Shown: positions 10,315 through 18,989 of the stretch, piece by piece | How positions within the stretch are numbered: position 1 is the stretch's first letter | How the letters are laid out: the number at the start of each line of letters is the position of its first letter | NCBI RefSeq assembly: GCF_003285265.1 | Contig: NZ_CP030239.1 | Coordinates: forward strand, 1,178,001 to 1,242,000 | Direction: 5' to 3' | DNA: 64,000 bases | DNA from: Paracoccus mutanolyticus | Lineage (GTDB): Bacteria; Pseudomonadota; Alphaproteobacteria; Rhodobacterales; Rhodobacteraceae | Made by a program: the position numbers and the translations under genes | Notes under the pieces: generated by a model | Told to the model about the DNA's origin: nothing | What the model saw: only the letters and a program-made list of their open reading frames with translations | Databases searched by the model: none

Positions 10315-10331
10315 GGGGGCGAAGCGCCCCC
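10315..10331 (-). terminator. GC-rich hairpin downstream of mtaB
   Basis: GGGGGCG-AAG-CGCCCCC is a perfect 7-bp stem with a 3-nt loop, 12 bases beyond the mtaB stop. There is no long U tract. Confidence 0.45.
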
Positions 10332-10342
10332 GGCGGGGCGGC

Positions 10343-11599
10343 TCAGGCCGACAGCCGCTGACCGTCATGCCCCGTGATCGCCACCGGCATCAGCGCGCCC
10401 TCGGGCATGTCGCGGTCAAAACCCACCTCGGTGAAATGCTCGGTCCGGCCCAGGCGCGGGCCTTCGGTCAGGATCATGCGGGTCTGGCCGACCTCGGCGC
10501 CCAGATGGGCGGCCAGCGCCGCATCCCCCGCCGCCCGCAGCCGCGCCGCGCGCTCCTTGATGGCCGGACCCGGCACGCGCGGCATCCGCGCCGCCGGCGT
10601 GCCCTTCCGCGCAGAATAGGGGAACACATGCAGGAAGGTCAGGCCGCAATCCTCGACCAGCTTCAGGCTGTTCTCGAACATCGCCTCGGTTTCGGTCGGA
10701 AAGCCCGCGATGATGTCGGCGCCAAAGACGATGCCGGGGCGCAGCTTGCGGGCATCCTCGCAGAAGCGGATCGCGTCGTCGCGCAGGTGGCGCCGCTTCA
10801 TCCGCTTCAGGATCATGTCGTCGCCGGCCTGCAGGGACAGGTGCAGGTGCGGCATCAGGCGCGGTTCGAGGCGATGGCCAGATCAGGTTCTCGTCCGCCT
10901 CGATGCTGTCGATGCGCTGATGCGCAGCCGCGGCAGATCCGGCACCAGCCGCAGGATGCGCATGACCAGATCGCCCAGTGCGGCGTGCCGGGCAGATCGG
11001 CGCCCCAGCTGGTCAGGTCGACGCCGGTCAGCACCACCTCGTTGAAGCCGCGGTCCCGCGCCGCTTGATCTGGTCCACGACCACGCCCGCCGGAACGGAG
11101 CGCGAATTGCCGCGGCCATAGGGGATGATGCAGAAGGTGCAGCGGTGGTCGCAGCCGTTCTGGACCTGCACATAGGCGCGGTGCCGGCCGAAGCCGTCGA
11201 TCAGGTGGCCGGCGGTTTCCCTGCCGACATGATGTCGTCGACCTGCACTCGCTCGGTCTCGCCGATCAGGTCGGGCGCCTGGATCGCGGCCCAGGTCGCG
11301 GGCTGCATCTTTTCGTGGTTGCCGATGACGCGGGCGACCTCGGGCATGGCAGCGAAGGTCTCGGGCTCGGTCTGCGCCGCGCAGCCGGTGACGATGACCG
11401 GGGCGCCGGGGTTTTCGCGCGACAGCCGGCGGATTTCCTGGCGCGCCTTGCGCACCGCTTCGGCCGTCACCGCGCAGGTGTTCACGATCACCGCGCCTTG
11501 CAGGCCGGCGGCCTCGGCCATCTCGCGCATCGCCTCGGTCTCATAGGCGTTCAGCCGACAGCCGAGGGTCGCGAACACGGGCGCCTTCAGATCCTTCAT
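10343..11599 (-). pseudogene. mtaB: tRNA t6A37 methylthiotransferase MtaB, multiple frameshifts
   Basis: Radical-SAM enzyme that methylthiolates t6A37 of ANN-decoding tRNAs. The UPF0004 domain opens as MKDLKAPVFATLGCRLNAYE, with NTCAVTAEAV and VTGCAAQTEPE (cluster cysteines). The radical-SAM CxxxCxxC block is legible in an adjacent frame as QNGCDHRCTFCIIPYGRGNS around 11110-11160. The C-terminal part HLHLSLQAGDDMILKRMKRR...GADIIAGFPTETEAMFENS runs cleanly to 10343. At least three frame changes occur (about 11215, 11060-11100 and 10860). The start at 11599 overlaps the dapF stop by four bases, so the two are one transcription unit. Confidence 0.87.
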
Positions 11600-12411
11600 C
11601 CGCGCCAGACCCCGTCGAAGACATGCGCGGTCGGGCCGGTCATCCAGACCCCATCCTCGCGCCAGTCGATGTCCAGTTGCCCGCCGGGCACGTTGACGCG
11701 CACTCGCCGCCCGGTCAGCCCGCGCCGGGCGGCTGCCACCACCGCCGCGCAGGAACACGAGCCCGAGGCCAGCGTGATGCCCGTGCCGCGTTCCCAGATG
11801 CGCAGCACGATCTCGCTGTCCGAAAGGACCTGCACGACCTCGACATTGGTGCGCTGCGGATACAGCGGGTGATGCTCATGCGCGGGGCCGAAGCGCTCCA
11901 GATCCACCGCCGCCGCGTCGGGCACGAAGAAGGTCATGTGCGGATTGCCCATGCCGGTCGCCACCGGATCGCCGTCGATCGGCAGGTGCAGCAGGTCAAC
12001 CCTCTCGGCCAGCGGCACCCCGGCCCAGTCCAGCACCGGCGCGCCCATGTTCACGCGCGTCAGGCCCCGGCCCGCGTCCTCGGCCGACAGCACCGCATGG
12101 TCGGTCGCCAGCCGCAGCGCGGATTTGCCGCCCTGGTCCATCAGAAACCGCGCGACGCAGCGCGTGGCATTGCCGCAGGCCCCGGAAACCGAGCCGTCGG
12201 CGTTGTAGAAGACCAGCCGCGCGTCGGCATTCTCCCCCGGCAGGATCACCGCCATCTGGTCGAAGCCCACGCCGCGATGCCGGTCCGCCATGGCGGCGAC
12301 CAGCCCAGGCTCGGGCATCCGCCCCGAGGCGCGGGCGTCCAGCACGACGAAATCATTGCCAAGCCCATGCATCTTCATGAAGGGCAGGCCGGGGTTTTGC
12401 TGCGTTTCCAT
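11596..12411 (-). CDS. dapF: Diaminopimelate epimerase, atypical second active-site motif
   Basis: Converts LL- to meso-diaminopimelate for lysine and peptidoglycan synthesis. The 271-residue protein opens with FMKMHGLGNDFVVLDAR. The first catalytic cysteine is in GACGNATRC. The second motif reads ERGTGITLASGSCSCAA, where E. coli has ERGAGETQACGSGACAA. The nucleophilic cysteine position is therefore serine here, and a cysteine appears three positions later. The reading frame is intact and the rest of the family sequence is normal (GGQLDIDW, MTGPTAHVFDG). This may be a lineage variant. The next feature upstream, about 100 bases away, is tRNA-Lys on the other strand. Confidence 0.85.
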   Translation of the reverse strand: METQQNPGLPFMKMHGLGNDFVVLDARASGRMPEPGLVAAMADRHRGVGFDQMAVILPGENADARLVFYNADGSVSGACGNATRCVARFLMDQGGKSALRLATDHAVLSAEDAGRGLTRVNMGAPVLDWAGVPLAERVDLLHLPIDGDPVATGMGNPHMTFFVPDAAAVDLERFGPAHEHHPLYPQRTNVEVVQVLSDSEIVLRIWERGTGITLASGSCSCAAVVAAARRGLTGRRVRVNVPGGQLDIDWREDGVWMTGPTAHVFDGVWRG

Positions 12412-12465
12412 GCGCCTCCTTTACCCCCGCCCGCAAGATTTTGCCAGAGGCCCCGATTTTTCCGC

Positions 12466-12494
12466 TTGACCCCACCCGCCGCCGACCGTAGTTA
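12466..12494 (+). promoter_or_regulatory. Sigma-70-type promoter of the tRNA-Lys gene
   Basis: TTGACC at 12466-12471 and TAGTTA at 12489-12494 are spaced by 17 bases and lie 15 bases before the tRNA 5' end, as expected for a housekeeping tRNA promoter. Confidence 0.65.
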
Positions 12495-12508
12495 GCCCCC
12501 CGTGCGAT

Positions 12509-12584
12509 GGGCCCGTAGCTCAGTTGGTAGAGCAACTGACTTTTAATCAGTGGGTCACAGGTTCGAATCCTGTCGGGCTCACCA
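12509..12584 (+). tRNA. tRNA-Lys (anticodon TTT)
   Basis: A complete 76-base cloverleaf. The acceptor stem GGGCCCG pairs with CGGGCTC, with discriminator A and an encoded CCA end. The D-arm is GCTCAGTTGGTAGAGC. The anticodon stem ACTGA/TCAGT holds loop CTTTTAA with anticodon TTT at 12542-12544. The T-arm is ACAGGTTCGAATCCTGT. It stands alone, transcribed divergently from dapF. Confidence 0.98.
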
Positions 12585-12683
12585 CTTTTATCCTTGGCGA
12601 TCATGTTCTTATGAAATGGCGCCAAGAGGTGGTGATCACATCCCCTCACCGAGCCCCTTACTGCCGTTCGAACATGCTTGTGT

Positions 12684-12709
12684 GGCGTCCGAGCCGTTCC
12701 ACGGACGCC
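12684..12709 (+). terminator. Hairpin downstream of tRNA-Lys
   Basis: GGCGTCCG and CGGACGCC form an 8-bp stem around a 10-nt loop, about 100 bases after the tRNA. There is no U tract. The rest of the 187 bases between the tRNA and the carbonic anhydrase shows no gene, only a second small hairpin (CGGGGC-GGT-GCCCCG, 12755-12769) just beyond the carbonic anhydrase stop. Confidence 0.35.
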
Positions 12710-12771
12710 GTCGCCCTAGGGAAACGGCGGCCGATCATTGGCATCGGGAACGGACGGGGCGGTGCCCCGCC

Positions 12772-13422
12772 TCAGGCCACGGGCACGAAGCTGTCGCTGG
12801 CGGGCTCATAATGGGTCAGGGTGCCTTCGCCGATGTCGTGCAGCACGCCGTGCAGGGACAGGTCGCCCGCCTCGACCTTGTCGCGGACAAAGGGAAAGCT
12901 CATCAGGTTTTCCAGCGACACCAGCACTGCCTGACGCTCAAGCGCGCGGATCTGCGCATCCTCGGGCAGGGACGAGACGCGCTCGTAGCCGGGGCGCAGG
13001 ATGTCCATCCAGCGGCCGACGAAGCTGGTCTTTTCCTCAAGCTCGGGGGCCGCGCCCGAACACATGGCATGGCACCCCTGCACGCCGCCGCAATTGGTAT
13101 GACCCAGCACCACGACATGCGCGACCTTCAGCGCATTGACCGCGTATTCGACCGCCGCCGAGGTGCCGTGCTGTTCGCCGTCCGGGGAATAGGGCGGCAC
13201 CAGGTTGGCGATGTTGCGGTGAACGAAGAACTCGCCCGAATCCGCGCCGAAGATGGCGGTGACATGGACGCGCGAATCGCAGCAGGCGATCACCATGGCG
13301 CGGGGACGCTGTCCGTCCTCGGCCAGGCGGCGATACCAGGCGCGGTTTTCGTTGAAAGCCGTGGCGCGCCATCCCTGATAGCGCTGGACAAGGTAATGGG
13401 GCAGCGGTCGGGCCTGATTCAT
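12772..13422 (-). CDS. Beta-class carbonic anhydrase
   Basis: Interconverts CO2 and bicarbonate in the cytoplasm. A 216-residue protein with the zinc site of the beta class: VIACCDSRV (Cys and the Asp-Arg dyad, about residue 46) and VVLGHTNCGG (His and Cys, about residue 105). HRNIANLVPPY and the GTSAAVEYAV helix are also typical. The start MNQARPLPHY at 13422 is preceded by an AGAGAGGATCCCC-type leader on that strand. It is divergent from the Hpt-like gene, with about 140 intergenic bases in which I see no clear operator. Confidence 0.95.
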   Translation of the reverse strand: MNQARPLPHYLVQRYQGWRATAFNENRAWYRRLAEDGQRPRAMVIACCDSRVHVTAIFGADSGEFFVHRNIANLVPPYSPDGEQHGTSAAVEYAVNALKVAHVVVLGHTNCGGVQGCHAMCSGAAPELEEKTSFVGRWMDILRPGYERVSSLPEDAQIRALERQAVLVSLENLMSFPFVRDKVEAGDLSLHGVLHDIGEGTLTHYEPASDSFVPVA

Positions 13423-13562
13423 GGGGATCCTCTCTACCGTTCGGGGCTTGATACCGTCCCGACCGATAAAGTTCGAGAGGTTTAGCGCGCCACCCTCAAC
13501 CATTTCTTGAGAGGTTGCTGCCAGTTTCCCAGAACGGGAACGAATGCGCGCAAGAGGATCAG

Positions 13563-13940
13563 ATGGGGAAAATCGCAAGCCTGGCGGTCGAGGAGGTGGT
13601 CAACATCGACCTGCATCGCGTCGAGCAGATCGTCACCGAATTGGGCGAGGACGCGGCGGCCCAGGTGATCGGCGCGGCGCTGGAGCAGCTTGCGCTGTGC
13701 CTGACCCATACCGTGACCGCCGCCGACCGGGGCGAACTGGCGGGCGTGGTCAGCCATGCCGACCGCCTGTCCCGGCTGGCCTGGCAGGTCGGGCTGGTGA
13801 CGCTGGCGGGGGTGGCGGTCGATGTCGGCGGCTGCGCCGAACGCCGCGACGCCGGCGCCCTGGCCGCGACCGTCGCCCGGCTGCGCCGCATCGGCAACCA
13901 GTCCCTGACCCGGATCTGGGACCGCCCCGATACCGGCTGA
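13563..13940 (+). CDS. Small helical protein resembling a histidine phosphotransfer (Hpt) domain
   Basis: A 125-residue acidic, alpha-helical protein from MGKIASLAVEEVVNIDLHRV. The segment VVSHADRLSRLAWQVGLVTLAGVAVDVGGC, followed by LAATVARLRRIGNQSL, has the helix spacing of Hpt domains (xxHxxxxxAxxxGxxxLxxxA), with a histidine at the phosphorylation-site position. A role in a phosphorelay is therefore possible but not shown, and the usual lysine/glycine after the histidine is absent. No kinase is adjacent. It precedes the leucyl aminopeptidase by 126 bases on the same strand. Confidence 0.6.
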   Translation: MGKIASLAVEEVVNIDLHRVEQIVTELGEDAAAQVIGAALEQLALCLTHTVTAADRGELAGVVSHADRLSRLAWQVGLVTLAGVAVDVGGCAERRDAGALAATVARLRRIGNQSLTRIWDRPDTG

Positions 13941-14066
13941 GCCGCCATTTGGCCGCCAGGAACCTTAACGCAGGTCTGTCCGGGCCGGCGGCCGGGCGGA
14001 ACAGGTCGGGGCTTGCGGCGGGCGCGCGGCGCGATACCTTGCCCCAAGACCAATGGAAGGCCCGCC

Positions 14067-15467
14067 ATGACCCAAGCCCCCGCATTCGCCCCCGCCTCGG
14101 ACAAGACCCTGCCGCTGTGGCTGGTGCGGCCTGGGGCCCAGGGCGGGGCGGACCTGCCGCCTGGTCTGGACGCCATGGCGCAGACCTGGGCCCGGTCGCA
14201 GGGCTTTGCAGGCAAGTCCGGGCAGCTTTGCCTGCTGCCCGATGCGCAGGGCGGCCTCCGGCGCGCTTTACGGCATCGGCGGTGCCGACCGGGCGGGGCG
14301 CGACCGCTGGCTGCTGGGCCGCGCCGCCGAAACCCTGCCCGCCGGCGACTGGCGGCTGGCGGCGGTGCCGGCGGACGTGGATCCGGCGCTGGCATCCCTG
14401 GGCTGGCTGCTCGGGCAATACCGCTTTACCCGCTACAGGCCCGCCGAGGCCCCGCCTGCCCGGCTGGTCGCCCCGGACGGCATCGACGCGGCGCATGTGC
14501 TGGCCCTGGCGGCGGGCGAGTATCTCGCGCGCGACCTGATCAATACCCCGGCCTCGGACATGGGCCCGGCCGAACTTGAGGCCGCCGCCCGCGACCTTGC
14601 CGCCCGCCACGGCGCCGCGGTCGAGGTGACGCTGGGCCCGGACCTGCTGGACCGGAACTTTCCCATGATCCACGCCGTCGGCCGCGCCGGCGCGCAGGCG
14701 CCACGGCTGATCGACCTGCGCTTTCCGGGCGAGGGCCGGCGCTGACCCTGGTCGGCAAGGGGGTCTGCTTTGACACCGGGGGGCTTGACATCAAGCCCGC
14801 CGCCTCGATGGCGCTGATGAAAAAGGACATGGGCGGGGCCGCGAACGTCCTGGGCCTGGCCGAGACCCTGGCCCTGACCGGCGCCACCCAGGGCATGCGG
14901 CTGCGCATCCTGATCCCCGCGGTCGAGAACGCCATCGCGGGCGACGCCTTTCGTCCCGGCGACATCCTGACCAGCCGCAAGGGCCTGACGGTCGAGGTGA
15001 ACAACACCGATGCCGAGGGCCGGCTGGTCCTGGCCGATGCCCTGGCCCTGGCGGACGAGGACTCGCCCGACCTGCTGATCTCGATGGCGACGCTGACCGG
15101 GGCTGCGCGGGTGGCGCTGGGACCGGACCTGCCGCCGTTCTTCTGCGACGACGACGCCGTCGCGGCGGCGATCCACGACGCCGGGCGCGACCAGGCCGAC
15201 CCGGTCTGGCGCCTGCCCTTCTGGGAGCCCTACGAGACGATGATCGAGCCGGGCATCGCCGATCTCGACAATGCGCCGGGCGGCGGCTTTGCCGGGGCGA
15301 TCACCGCCGCGCTGTTCCTGCGCCGCTTTACCGGACAGGCGCGGCATTACGTGCATTTCGACATCTACGGCTGGCAGCCCAGCGCCGCGCCGGGCCGGCC
15401 CAAGGGCGGCGCCGGACAGGGGATGCGGGCGATCCTGAACGCGCTGCCCCGGATCCTGGGGCGATGA
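14067..15467 (+). pseudogene. Leucyl aminopeptidase family (M17) protein, two frameshifts
   Basis: Cytosolic dinuclear-metal aminopeptidase of about 465 residues when the frame is repaired. The N-terminal domain starts MTQAPAFAPASDKTLPLWLV. The catalytic domain shows LTLVGKGVCFDTGGLDIKPA, ALMKKDMGGAANVLG and the signature VEVNNTDAEGRLVLADALAL, carrying the metal ligands and catalytic Arg/Lys. Frames change near 14260 (DAQGG to ASGALYGIGG) and near 14745 (before LTLVGKG). This short-N-terminus subgroup is common in Alphaproteobacteria. The stop overlaps the NlpC/P60 start (ATGA at 15464-15467), so the two are coupled. Confidence 0.88.
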
Positions 15468-16309
15468 CCGCCCCCGACCGCCGTCTGACCCCCGCGACCA
15501 ACCGTGTCGCGCTGGAGCGCCTGCGCGGGCAACTGGACCGCCCCGCCTATACGGCGGGCCGGGCCGCGCGGCTTGCCGTGCCGCTGGCGGATCTGTGCCG
15601 CAGCCCGGCCGGCGCACGCGACCGTCAGGTGAATTACGGCGCCGACCTTCTGGTGGTGGACGAGGTGCCGGGCTGGGCCTTCGTCCAGGCCGCCGCCGAC
15701 GGCTATTGCGGCTGGATCAGGGCCGAGGCGCTGACCGGCGCGCTGCCGCCCGTCACCCACCGCGTCGCCGCCCCCGCCACCCATGTCTATCCCGAACCCG
15801 ACATCAAGACGCCCGAGATCATGGGTCTGTCGCTGGGCGCACGGCTTTCGGTGGTGGAGCAGCAAAACGGTTTCGTCCGGCTGGCCCAGGGCGGCTGGCT
15901 GCCGGCGCAGCATGTCGCGGCGCGTCCCGCCGCCGATCCCGGCGCGGTGGCCGAGGGGCTGCTGGGCACGCCCTACCTGTGGGGCGGGAACAGCCGCGGG
16001 GGGATCGACTGCTCGGGCCTGGCGCAGGCGGCGCTGGCGGCCTGCGCCGTGCCCTGCCCGGGCGACAGCGACATGCAGCGCCGCACCTTTCCCGCCGCCC
16101 CCGACATCCGCCGGGGCGACCTGCTGTTCTGGCCGGGCCACGTCGCGCTGGCGCTGGACGCGGCGCGGATGATCCATGCCACCGCCTTTGCCATGGCCGT
16201 GGTGATCGAACCCATCGCCGGGGCCATCGCCCGCATCGACGCGGCGGGCCAGGGCCCGTTTCTGGGCGCCCACCGCCCGCCCCCGCCCCAGACCGCCGCC
16301 TTTCCGTAG
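15464..16309 (+). CDS. NlpC/P60-family peptidoglycan endopeptidase with SH3-like domains
   Basis: A 281-residue protein. An N-terminal bacterial SH3 region (about 25-155; VNYGADLLVVDEVPGWAFVQ) is followed by the NlpC/P60 cysteine peptidase domain from about residue 160: TPYLWGGNSRGGIDCSGLAQ supplies the catalytic Cys, and GDLLFWPGHVALALD the catalytic His. Such enzymes cut the stem peptide of peptidoglycan (D-Glu to DAP bond). No signal peptide is visible, so it may act on recycled muropeptides or be exported by another route. Its ATG overlaps the aminopeptidase stop. Confidence 0.92.
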   Translation: MTAPDRRLTPATNRVALERLRGQLDRPAYTAGRAARLAVPLADLCRSPAGARDRQVNYGADLLVVDEVPGWAFVQAAADGYCGWIRAEALTGALPPVTHRVAAPATHVYPEPDIKTPEIMGLSLGARLSVVEQQNGFVRLAQGGWLPAQHVAARPAADPGAVAEGLLGTPYLWGGNSRGGIDCSGLAQAALAACAVPCPGDSDMQRRTFPAAPDIRRGDLLFWPGHVALALDAARMIHATAFAMAVVIEPIAGAIARIDAAGQGPFLGAHRPPPPQTAAFP

Positions 16310-16318
16310 GAGGGAACC

Positions 16319-17190
16319 ATGGTCCATCTCTGGCTTCGCGCCGAAAGCCGCCCGAACGAACGCCGCGCCGCCCTGACCCCGGACGGCACGCGCGCCCTGG
16401 TCGCCCGCGGCTTTCGCGTCACGGTCGAGGAAAGCCCCCACCGCATCGTTCCGCTGGACGCCTATGTCCAGGCCGGCGCAGACACCGCGCCTCGGGACAG
16501 CTGGCCCGAGGCGCCACCCCAGGCCTTCATCCTGGGGCTCAAGGAACTGCCGCAGGACGACGGCCCCCTGACCCACCGCCACATCATGTTCGGCCACGCC
16601 TACAAGGGCCAGGCCGCCGGCGCGGCGCTGCTGGAGCGGTTTCGGCGGGGCGGCGGAACGCTTTACGATCTGGAATACCTGACCGACGATGCCGGCCGGC
16701 GGCTGGCGGCCTTTGGCCATTGGGCGGGCTTTGCCGGCGCGGCATTGTCGCTGAAGGCCTGGGCGGCGCAGCGCCGGGGCGGGATCTGCGGCCCGGTCGC
16801 GGGCTTCGCCACCCAGACCGCCCTGACCGAGGACGTTGCGCGCCGAACTGGACGCGACCGGCGCGCCCCGGCCCCATGCCATCGTGGTGGGCGCCCTGGG
16901 GCGGGTCGGCACCGGCGCCACCGAGTTGCTGACGCGCATGGGGGTGCGGGTCACGAAATGGGACAAGGCCGAGACCGCGGCGGGCGGCCCCTTTGCGCAG
17001 ATCCTCGCGCATGAGATCCTGGTGAACTGCATCCTGGCCGGGCCGGACAGCCCCATGCTGGTCGGGCGCGGCGCGCTGAACCCCGGACGGACGCTCTCGG
17101 TCATCGGCGACGTGGCCTGCGACCCGACCAGCGCCTTCAACCCGGTGCCGCTTTACGACCGCCCGACCGACTGGGACCATCCGGTCCGCC
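16319..17190 (+). pseudogene. Saccharopine dehydrogenase (NAD+, L-lysine-forming type), frameshifted and 3'-truncated
   Basis: Start MVHLWLRAESRPNERRAALT at 16319, nine bases after the NlpC/P60 stop and preceded by GGAGGGAACC. The alanine-dehydrogenase/PNT-like N-terminal domain is clear (ALTPDGTRALVARGFRVTVE ... HIMFGHAYKGQA). The frame shifts near 16830, then continues with the nucleotide-binding part HAIVVGALGRVGTGATELLT and the conserved GPDSPMLVGR and DVACDPTSAFNPVPLYDRPT. After WDHPVRR at about 17190 the expected C-terminal quarter (the AIDNLPS-type segment) is gone. About 210 bases of unrelated, lower-GC DNA follow before the next gene. The fungal-LYS1-like enzyme is known in marine and soil alphaproteobacteria for lysine metabolism. 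Confidence 0.8.
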
Positions 17191-17407
17191 GCTGGCCTTG
17201 GATCTCATGCTGGACCGTTTGGCGAAGAGCGACACATCTTTTTGCAAAATCTCGAGGAGACAGCGTAAAGGCTGAAGGAACTGGAAGCTGCCGAACGCAG
17301 TGCTTTGGAGCGGTTGCTGACGAACTGGCAAAAGCGAACGAGTGGAAGCTGCAGGCAACGCACAGGGTTGATCCGTTCCCGTCGGAACATCCTGACGGAG
17401 CGCAACC
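17191..17407. other. Unexplained lower-GC patch replacing the 3' end of the saccharopine dehydrogenase gene
   Basis: About 215 bases between the broken dehydrogenase and the sugar dehydrogenase ATG. Base composition is clearly less GC-rich than both neighbours. On the plus strand one frame reads GEERHIFLQNLEETA, stop, RLKELEAAERSALERLLTNW, a helical, charged pattern like the end of some unidentified protein. No intact gene, terminator or IS end is visible, and I cannot name the source. Confidence 0.5.
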
Positions 17408-18577
17408 ATGAAAACCGCGATTGCCCTTGTCGCCGTCTTGGCCGCCACGCCGGCGCTGGCCCAGGTGAACCAGGCCCCGCCGAACGCGCCGAACCAGAAA
17501 CCCGCCTTCGAAAACCAGACCCGGGCGCCCGAGCTGTCGGATGGCGTGGCGGTCCGGCAGCAGGTGGTGATCCGGGGGCTGGACAGCCCCTGGGGCCTTG
17601 CCCTGCTGCCCGATGGCGCCTGGCTGATCACCGAAAAGCCGGGGCGGATGCGCCTGTTCGCGGATGGTGCCCTGTCCGAGCCGCTGAAGGGCCTGCCAAA
17701 GGTCGATGCGCGCGGCCAGGGCGGGCTGCTGGACGTGGCCGTGGCGCCCGACTTTGCCCAGTCCCGCCGGGTCTGGTTCAGCCATGCCGAACCGCGCGAG
17801 GGCGGCAAGAACGGCACCGCCGTCGCCACCGGCACGCTCTCGGCCGACGGCACCGCGCTCGAAGGGGTCGAGGTCATCTTCCGGCAGGACCCGGCCTGGG
17901 CCTCGGACAAGCATTTCGGCTCGCGCATCGTGCCGGACGGCAGGGGCGGGATCTTCGTCACCACCGGCGAACGCTCGGTGATCGACGCGCGGCCGCTGGC
18001 GCAGGACGTGAACACCCATCTGGGCAAGGTTCTGCACATCGATGGCAAAACCGGCGCGCCGCTCTCGGGCAACCCGTTTGCCCAGGGCGGCGGCAAGCCC
18101 GAGATCTGGTCCTGGGGCCATCGCAACATCCAGTCGGCGGCGCTGGACGGCCAGGGCCGGCTCTGGACCGTCGAGCACGGCGCCAAGGGCGGGGACGAAT
18201 TGAACCGCCCCGAGGCCGGCAAGAACTACGGCTGGCCGGTCATCACCTATGGCGTCGAATACAGCGGCAAGACCATCGGCAAGGGCCTGACCCAGGCCGA
18301 GGGGATGGAACAGCCGGTCTATTACTGGGACCCGGTGATCGCGCCCAGCGGCATGGCGATCTATGACGGCGCCATGTTCCCCGAGATGCGGGGCGACATC
18401 CTGATCGGCGGGCTCAAGTCGGCGTCGGTGGTGCGGCTGAAGCTGCAGGGCGACCGGGTGGCGGGCGAACAGCATCTGGCCCAGGGCATCGGCCGGGTGC
18501 GCGACGTGGCGGTGGCGCCCGACGGGGCGCTGATGGTCCTGACCGACGAAGGCGCGCTGGTGCGGCTGGAACGCTAG
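17408..18577 (+). CDS. PQQ-dependent sugar dehydrogenase family protein (YliI/Asd-like), periplasmic
   Basis: A 389-residue protein. A signal peptide (MKTAIALVAVLAATPALAQ) is followed by a six-bladed beta-propeller of the soluble aldose sugar dehydrogenase type. Family blocks are LDSPWGLALLPDGAWLITEK, GQGGLLDVAVAPDFA, IWSWGHRNIQSAALD, the HGAKGGDELN metal/PQQ segment and PEAGKNYGWPV. These enzymes oxidise aldoses with pyrroloquinoline quinone in the periplasm. The substrate cannot be fixed from sequence. There is no strong ribosome binding site (only GGAGCG), because the upstream DNA is the anomalous patch. The stop shares a CTAG with the convergent DUF3775 gene. Confidence 0.92.
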   Translation: MKTAIALVAVLAATPALAQVNQAPPNAPNQKPAFENQTRAPELSDGVAVRQQVVIRGLDSPWGLALLPDGAWLITEKPGRMRLFADGALSEPLKGLPKVDARGQGGLLDVAVAPDFAQSRRVWFSHAEPREGGKNGTAVATGTLSADGTALEGVEVIFRQDPAWASDKHFGSRIVPDGRGGIFVTTGERSVIDARPLAQDVNTHLGKVLHIDGKTGAPLSGNPFAQGGGKPEIWSWGHRNIQSAALDGQGRLWTVEHGAKGGDELNRPEAGKNYGWPVITYGVEYSGKTIGKGLTQAEGMEQPVYYWDPVIAPSGMAIYDGAMFPEMRGDILIGGLKSASVVRLKLQGDRVAGEQHLAQGIGRVRDVAVAPDGALMVLTDEGALVRLER

Positions 18578-18945
18578 ACCGGCTTTTGCAGCTCGTCCTC
18601 GACCTCCTCGGGCGAGAGGCCAAGCGCCTCCATCCCGGCCTCCAGATAATCGGCCAGTTGCGGCTCGCCCATCAGGTAATCCTCGGTGGGCGTGCGGCGC
18701 TCACGCTTGGCGGTCAGGATCGCCTCGGCCAGGTCCTCGGCGCCAAAGGTGTCGCGCCCGATCCACATGACGGCGACCAGGCTGGCCTGTTCATCCTCGT
18801 TCAGCGCGGCGATGAATTCGGCCAGTTCGGTTTCCGTGCCGTGGCCCCGGCGCTGCCCGCTGTGCGCCCAGGCGTTCACGCCGGAGTCATATTCGCGGGC
18901 GCGGATGATCACATGGGCGATCTTTTCGGGACTGATTTCCAGCAT
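18574..18945 (-). CDS. DUF3775 domain-containing protein
   Basis: A 123-residue acidic protein starting MLEISPEKIAHVIIRAREYD. Conserved family features visible are the GHGTETELAEFIAALNEDEQ block, VMWIGRDTF and the C-terminal PQLADYLEAGMEALG helix. Members are small cytosolic proteins widespread in Alphaproteobacteria; the function is unknown. A ribosome binding site (AAGAGGTGCCGCC) lies just before the ATG. It sits between mutL and the sugar dehydrogenase, 45 bases downstream of the mutL stop on the same strand, so it may be co-transcribed with mutL. Confidence 0.85.
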   Translation of the reverse strand: MLEISPEKIAHVIIRAREYDSGVNAWAHSGQRRGHGTETELAEFIAALNEDEQASLVAVMWIGRDTFGAEDLAEAILTAKRERRTPTEDYLMGEPQLADYLEAGMEALGLSPEEVEDELQKPV

Positions 18946-18989
18946 GGCGGCACCTCTTTTCGCCAGTGTCGCCCCAGGCGCGGGCCGGG

